Of a stretch of DNA of 64,000 nt, positions 61,229-64,000 are shown piece by piece. Location of the stretch: contig JAGBNC010000025.1 in assembly GCA_017634595.1 (NCBI GenBank), positions 43,318 through 107,317 of the forward strand, in the 5' to 3' direction. The notes under the pieces are model-generated. The model had not been told where the DNA came from. It worked only from the letters and a program-made list of their open reading frames with translations, and ran no database searches. The stretch's first letter is position 1, and each line of letters starts with the position of its first letter. The translations under genes were made by a program, and so were the position numbers. The DNA comes from Bacteroidales bacterium. GTDB lineage: Bacteria > Bacteroidota > Bacteroidia > Bacteroidales > UBA932.

Positions 61229-62187
61229 CTGAACAATGAGGTAATACGTTTCAAAGGAGCATAAAGACGTAAATGTATCATACAGAACCAGAACTTGGTC
61301 TCTGCCTTCACTCCAGGAGTCCACAGAAGGCGCTTATCCACTTCGGGGAACACCGCTTTCCAGCGCCGGTAGCACCCGGCATCGCCCACGAAAGGCTCGA
61401 GGCAGTGCCGCGAATAGTACTTGAAGGCCACGATCTGAGGAGAATCTTCACTGTAGCGGCCATCGGAGCATAGCTTGTTGACAAGCAACGACACATTTGC
61501 CTGAAGTGCCCGAGTGCGGGAGAGGGCTGCTTCAGCGCCTGGCTCCCTGCTCGTAGATGAGCTTCTGTAGTGATAGTAGTATAAAGCCGCGTCCACATGC
61601 CCGATGCTTCCTGATTTCATGACGGCCTGAATAGTAATCACCATATCCTCGCCCATATTCCCTGCCGGAGCTTCCACCCCATCACAGAGCACGGAGCGCC
61701 GGATCAGGCGGCACGCCAGATTCCATGGAGCGGCGGCATACAACAGTGCATCGAGCTCGCTCCCGGAAGGCAGGCGACCGCACTTACGCAGCCAATGTCC
61801 TCCGGAGTCCTCCTGCATAAAATCGCAGGTAACCATGTCGTGGCTACCCCTTCTGGCGCAATCGTAAAGCATTTTGCACGCTTCAGGCGGGACTGTATCG
61901 TCACTGTCGAAGAACGCCAGGTAATCACCGGACGCCTCCCCGATTCCCCGCATGCGGACTGCAGCCTGCCCGCTGTTGACGTCCATGCGCAGACAACGCA
62001 CCTGAGCGCGGCGCCCAGGGAAACTCTCAAGGACCTGCTGCATCAGCGCCATGGAACGGTCCGGAGAGCAATCATCGATAAAGATGAATTCCAAATCGTC
62101 AAGAGTCTGCGAGAACAACGACCTTGCACACTCTTCAATATATGGTTCCGACTTATAAACGGGAACTATGATGCTTACTGCCGGCAT
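61225..62187 (-). CDS. GT2-family glycosyltransferase
   Basis: A 320-residue GT-A transferase. I start it at ATG 62187 (MPAVSIIVPVYKSEPYIEEC). FIDDCSPDRSM, MDVNSGQAAVRMRGI and the DxD motif FFDSDDTVPP are the usual GT2 parts. There are no membrane helices in the N-terminal domain; the C-terminal 100 residues are variable. It is coupled to the GT4 gene by ATGA and lies 4 nt after the next transferase. Confidence 0.93.
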   Translation of the reverse strand: MPAVSIIVPVYKSEPYIEECARSLFSQTLDDLEFIFIDDCSPDRSMALMQQVLESFPGRRAQVRCLRMDVNSGQAAVRMRGIGEASGDYLAFFDSDDTVPPEACKMLYDCARRGSHDMVTCDFMQEDSGGHWLRKCGRLPSGSELDALLYAAAPWNLACRLIRRSVLCDGVEAPAGNMGEDMVITIQAVMKSGSIGHVDAALYYYHYRSSSTSREPGAEAALSRTRALQANVSLLVNKLCSDGRYSEDSPQIVAFKYYSRHCLEPFVGDAGCYRRWKAVFPEVDKRLLWTPGVKAETKFWFCMIHLRLYAPLKRITSLFR

Positions 62188-62191
62188 GCGC

Positions 62192-63175
62192 TTACTTCTT
62201 TCTGAAAGGCAGGCGTGCACGAACCTTCAGCACAAACTCCAGCCATGAAAACTTGCCCGGGACATAACTGCGCTTGAGGTCACGGTAACGTCTTGTAGTC
62301 CAGAACAACATATCTCTCTCAGGGCTAAGGAAGGATATCTGCGATATACCTTTGAAATGGTCCTCCAGCACATCCTGAGCCGCCTGCGGCAGTTCGCCGG
62401 TACGGCGTATTTCATCGAGCAACGCCTTGTCGCACAAGACATACAGAGCGCTGTCGCCTATGGTAAAAGACCCTGCGAAATAATGCAATATCACAGCATC
62501 ACGCAGATAGCGCACGCCATAAGGCAACTGGCAGTTCCACTTGCCCTCCAGCACGGCCGGAGAGAAGCCCGAGTTCAAAATCGTCTTGGCAAGAGGCTGC
62601 TGATCTGTCTTAAGCCCCCCGGCATAGGACTGACGGTAATTCTCCTGCCAGGATTTGAAGAAACTGTGTACCTGAGGCACATCGCGTGCAAAAATCACCC
62701 CGCTGTTGAAGTAATACTCCTGTCCGGAAATGTCGGCACCTATACTCCGGCAGCGTGTTACAAGGTCCTTGCGCACCGGATTGTCATCCAGACGGCAGTG
62801 ATGGTCGGGGCACATGGCCAAGTCTGAACTGCAGTCATCCATTTCATCCAGAGGGCCGCAGACCACAGTATCAGAGTCAATGAACAGGAAATCCCCGCTT
62901 ACATAGGAGCGCATGCCGGTTTTAAGAAGGCGGGAACGCAAGACCTTCGGCAGAGACGGATCGATATCCGCCACCACCCACCTATCGGCAAGTGCCATTA
63001 TTTTTCGTCCCACCGCAGCTCTGCCGGGCATGGCCTTGTCAGTGGTGGTATCAACAAGAACGATAATGGAACTTGACGGAGAATTACGCCTCAACGACAG
63101 CATAGACACATAAGCCTGTTCGGCATAGTAGTCCGAAGAGTCGCTCACCAGAACATATAGCACCTGTGTCTTCAT
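62192..63175 (-). CDS. GT-A type glycosyltransferase, GT8-like
   Basis: A 327-residue transferase. The N-terminus VLYVLVSDSSDYYAEQAYVSMLSLR and the DxD site FLFIDSDTVVCGPLDEM resemble GT8-like and nucleotide-diphospho-sugar transferase families. YYFNSGVIFARDVP and the late HYFAGSF supply other sugar-nucleotide contacts. The basic C-terminus KVRARLPFRKK may associate with membrane. It is the first gene of a three-gene minus-strand set. The -7 element is only 5 nt before the ATG, which suggests a leaderless mRNA. Confidence 0.85.
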   Translation of the reverse strand: MKTQVLYVLVSDSSDYYAEQAYVSMLSLRRNSPSSSIIVLVDTTTDKAMPGRAAVGRKIMALADRWVVADIDPSLPKVLRSRLLKTGMRSYVSGDFLFIDSDTVVCGPLDEMDDCSSDLAMCPDHHCRLDDNPVRKDLVTRCRSIGADISGQEYYFNSGVIFARDVPQVHSFFKSWQENYRQSYAGGLKTDQQPLAKTILNSGFSPAVLEGKWNCQLPYGVRYLRDAVILHYFAGSFTIGDSALYVLCDKALLDEIRRTGELPQAAQDVLEDHFKGISQISFLSPERDMLFWTTRRYRDLKRSYVPGKFSWLEFVLKVRARLPFRKK

Positions 63176-63180
63176 CGGTA

Positions 63181-63208
63181 CAAATATAATAAAAAAGTCT
63201 TATCTTTG
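63181..63208. promoter_or_regulatory. Divergent promoters for two glycosyltransferase sets
   Basis: Minus strand: TATATTTG (63188-63181), 5 nt before the ATG at 63175. Plus strand: TATCTTTG (63201-63208), 5 nt before the ATG at 63214. Both spacings put the expected start of transcription at or next to the start codon, so both mRNAs may be leaderless. Confidence 0.6.
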
Positions 63209-63213
63209 TGAGA

Positions 63214-64000
63214 ATGGAGAAAGGGCAACAGAATGTTTCCGGTTTCGTCGTGCTGCATTATCTGGCGTACGACATGACCTGCCGCTGTATGGACACCCTC
63301 CTCCGGTCTTTTCCCGGTGATTCAATTCATATCGCTCTTGTGGACAACGCCTCCCCCGACGGGAGCGGCGCCAAGCTGGAGCGGCGCTACGCTGCAGACG
63401 GGCGCGTGACCGTGATCCGCAACACTTCCAACCTCGGTTTTGCCAGGGGCAACAACGCCGGCTACAGCTATCTGAGGGAGCATTTCCCCTGCTCGTTCAT
63501 CACCGTCATCAACAATGATGTACTTATCGATGATCCCGAGTTCATGGCCAAAGTCGGTGCGGTTCACTCGGACACAGGATTCGATGTACTCGGGCCCGAT
63601 ATAATCAATCCGGCCAGCGGAAAGCATCAGAATCCCGCCAAGCGCGACGATGACCGGCATCTGCGCGGCTACTCCCCCGCTGAATTTGAAGCCCTGGAAG
63701 CCAAGTACTCAGATGCACTGCGTCACTTTAAGTGGAAGCGGTTCAAATGGGACATCAAATGCAGTCTCTTTCCATCACTCATACGCCCAAAGGCCACGCC
63801 TGTGCCGGCGCACATTGTTCCCAGGATGGAAGGAGTCGTGCTGCATGGGGCATGCCTTGTTTTCTCGGAACACTACATCTCTGTCCGTCCGCAATGCTTC
63901 AACCCGGATACATTCCTGTATTTCGAAGAGGACCTGCTGCACTACGAGTGCAGGCGTGACGGCCTCAGGATGGTGTACGATGCTTCCGTGTCGGTAAAGC
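63214..64000 (+). CDS. GT2-family glycosyltransferase, rhamnosyltransferase-like, 3' end missing
   Basis: The frame is open from ATG 63214 to the end of the window (262 codons seen), so the stop is outside. The protein begins MEKGQQNVSGFVVLHYLAY. It shows VDNASPDGSG, RNTSNLGFARGNNAGY and the metal site VINNDVLIDDPEF, the signature of WbbL-like GT2 enzymes that often add rhamnose. A later HGACLVFSEHYI and FLYFEEDLLHYEC match the family's acceptor domain. It is transcribed away from the other three transferases and probably belongs to the same surface-polysaccharide region. Confidence 0.88.
   Translation, partial: MEKGQQNVSGFVVLHYLAYDMTCRCMDTLLRSFPGDSIHIALVDNASPDGSGAKLERRYAADGRVTVIRNTSNLGFARGNNAGYSYLREHFPCSFITVINNDVLIDDPEFMAKVGAVHSDTGFDVLGPDIINPASGKHQNPAKRDDDRHLRGYSPAEFEALEAKYSDALRHFKWKRFKWDIKCSLFPSLIRPKATPVPAHIVPRMEGVVLHGACLVFSEHYISVRPQCFNPDTFLYFEEDLLHYECRRDGLRMVYDASVSVK

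Noticed and set aside
1-64000. CRISPR arrays, tRNA or rRNA genes, insertion sequences, prophage genes
   Set aside because: I looked for regular short repeats, transposase or integrase motifs and cloverleaf-like sequence and saw none; a covariance-model search would be needed to exclude small RNA genes.

Overview
The window looks like the chromosome of a member of the order Bacteroidales. The evidence is a SusC/SusD pair, many lipoproteins with a Cys lipobox, a type V (Mfa/Fim-like) pilus gene set, bactofilin, a long SecA with a C-terminal zinc motif, and many promoters of the Bacteroidetes form TAnnTTTG. Base composition is moderately GC-rich. I cannot name a genus. No rRNA, tRNA, CRISPR array, integrase or insertion sequence was recognised.

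Region 1 (about 1.1-32.1 kb) is a pectin utilisation locus. A LacI-type regulator is read leftwards. From the shared regulatory region, which holds two copies of an operator-like palindrome, about 30 kb of tightly packed genes run rightwards. They encode surface and periplasmic pectin enzymes (GH28, a CE12-CE8 fusion esterase, GH105, two PL1 pectate lyases), SusC/SusD and surface lipoproteins. They then encode the full inner pathway: UxaC, UxaB and UxaA for galacturonate, KduI and KduD for unsaturated uronate, a hexuronate transporter, and KdgK and KdgA to pyruvate and glyceraldehyde 3-phosphate.

Region 2 (32.2-34.2 kb, minus strand) holds a duplicated-domain lipoprotein and a YitT-type membrane protein. 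Region 3 (34.3-40.8 kb, plus) is a histidine degradation operon: bifunctional FtcD, then HutU, HutH and HutI. Region 4 (40.8-42.4 kb, minus) is a fimbrillin-like lipoprotein preceded by a small ORF. Region 5 (42.5-50.2 kb, minus) is a seven-gene operon centred on the glycine cleavage system, with a lipoate ligase-GcvT fusion. Region 6 (50.3-55.8 kb) holds an arginase-fold protein, a type V pilus gene set and an SSB. Region 7 (56.1-60.1 kb) holds a small zinc-ribbon protein, bactofilin and SecA. Region 8 (60.2 kb to the end) holds four glycosyltransferases.

The most unusual signals are two. (a) A 69-bp palindromic element occurs inside three coding genes (GH105, uxaA, hutI). It has a nearly invariant 23-nt centre and arms that differ between copies but pair within each copy. 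It adds 23 codons without breaking the frame, and it is read in two different frames. (b) A set of 43-49 codon ORFs sits directly before each of three fimbrillin-like lipoprotein genes. The locus also reuses two unclassified domains between a surface binding protein, a BACON-type lipoprotein and a pectate lyase.
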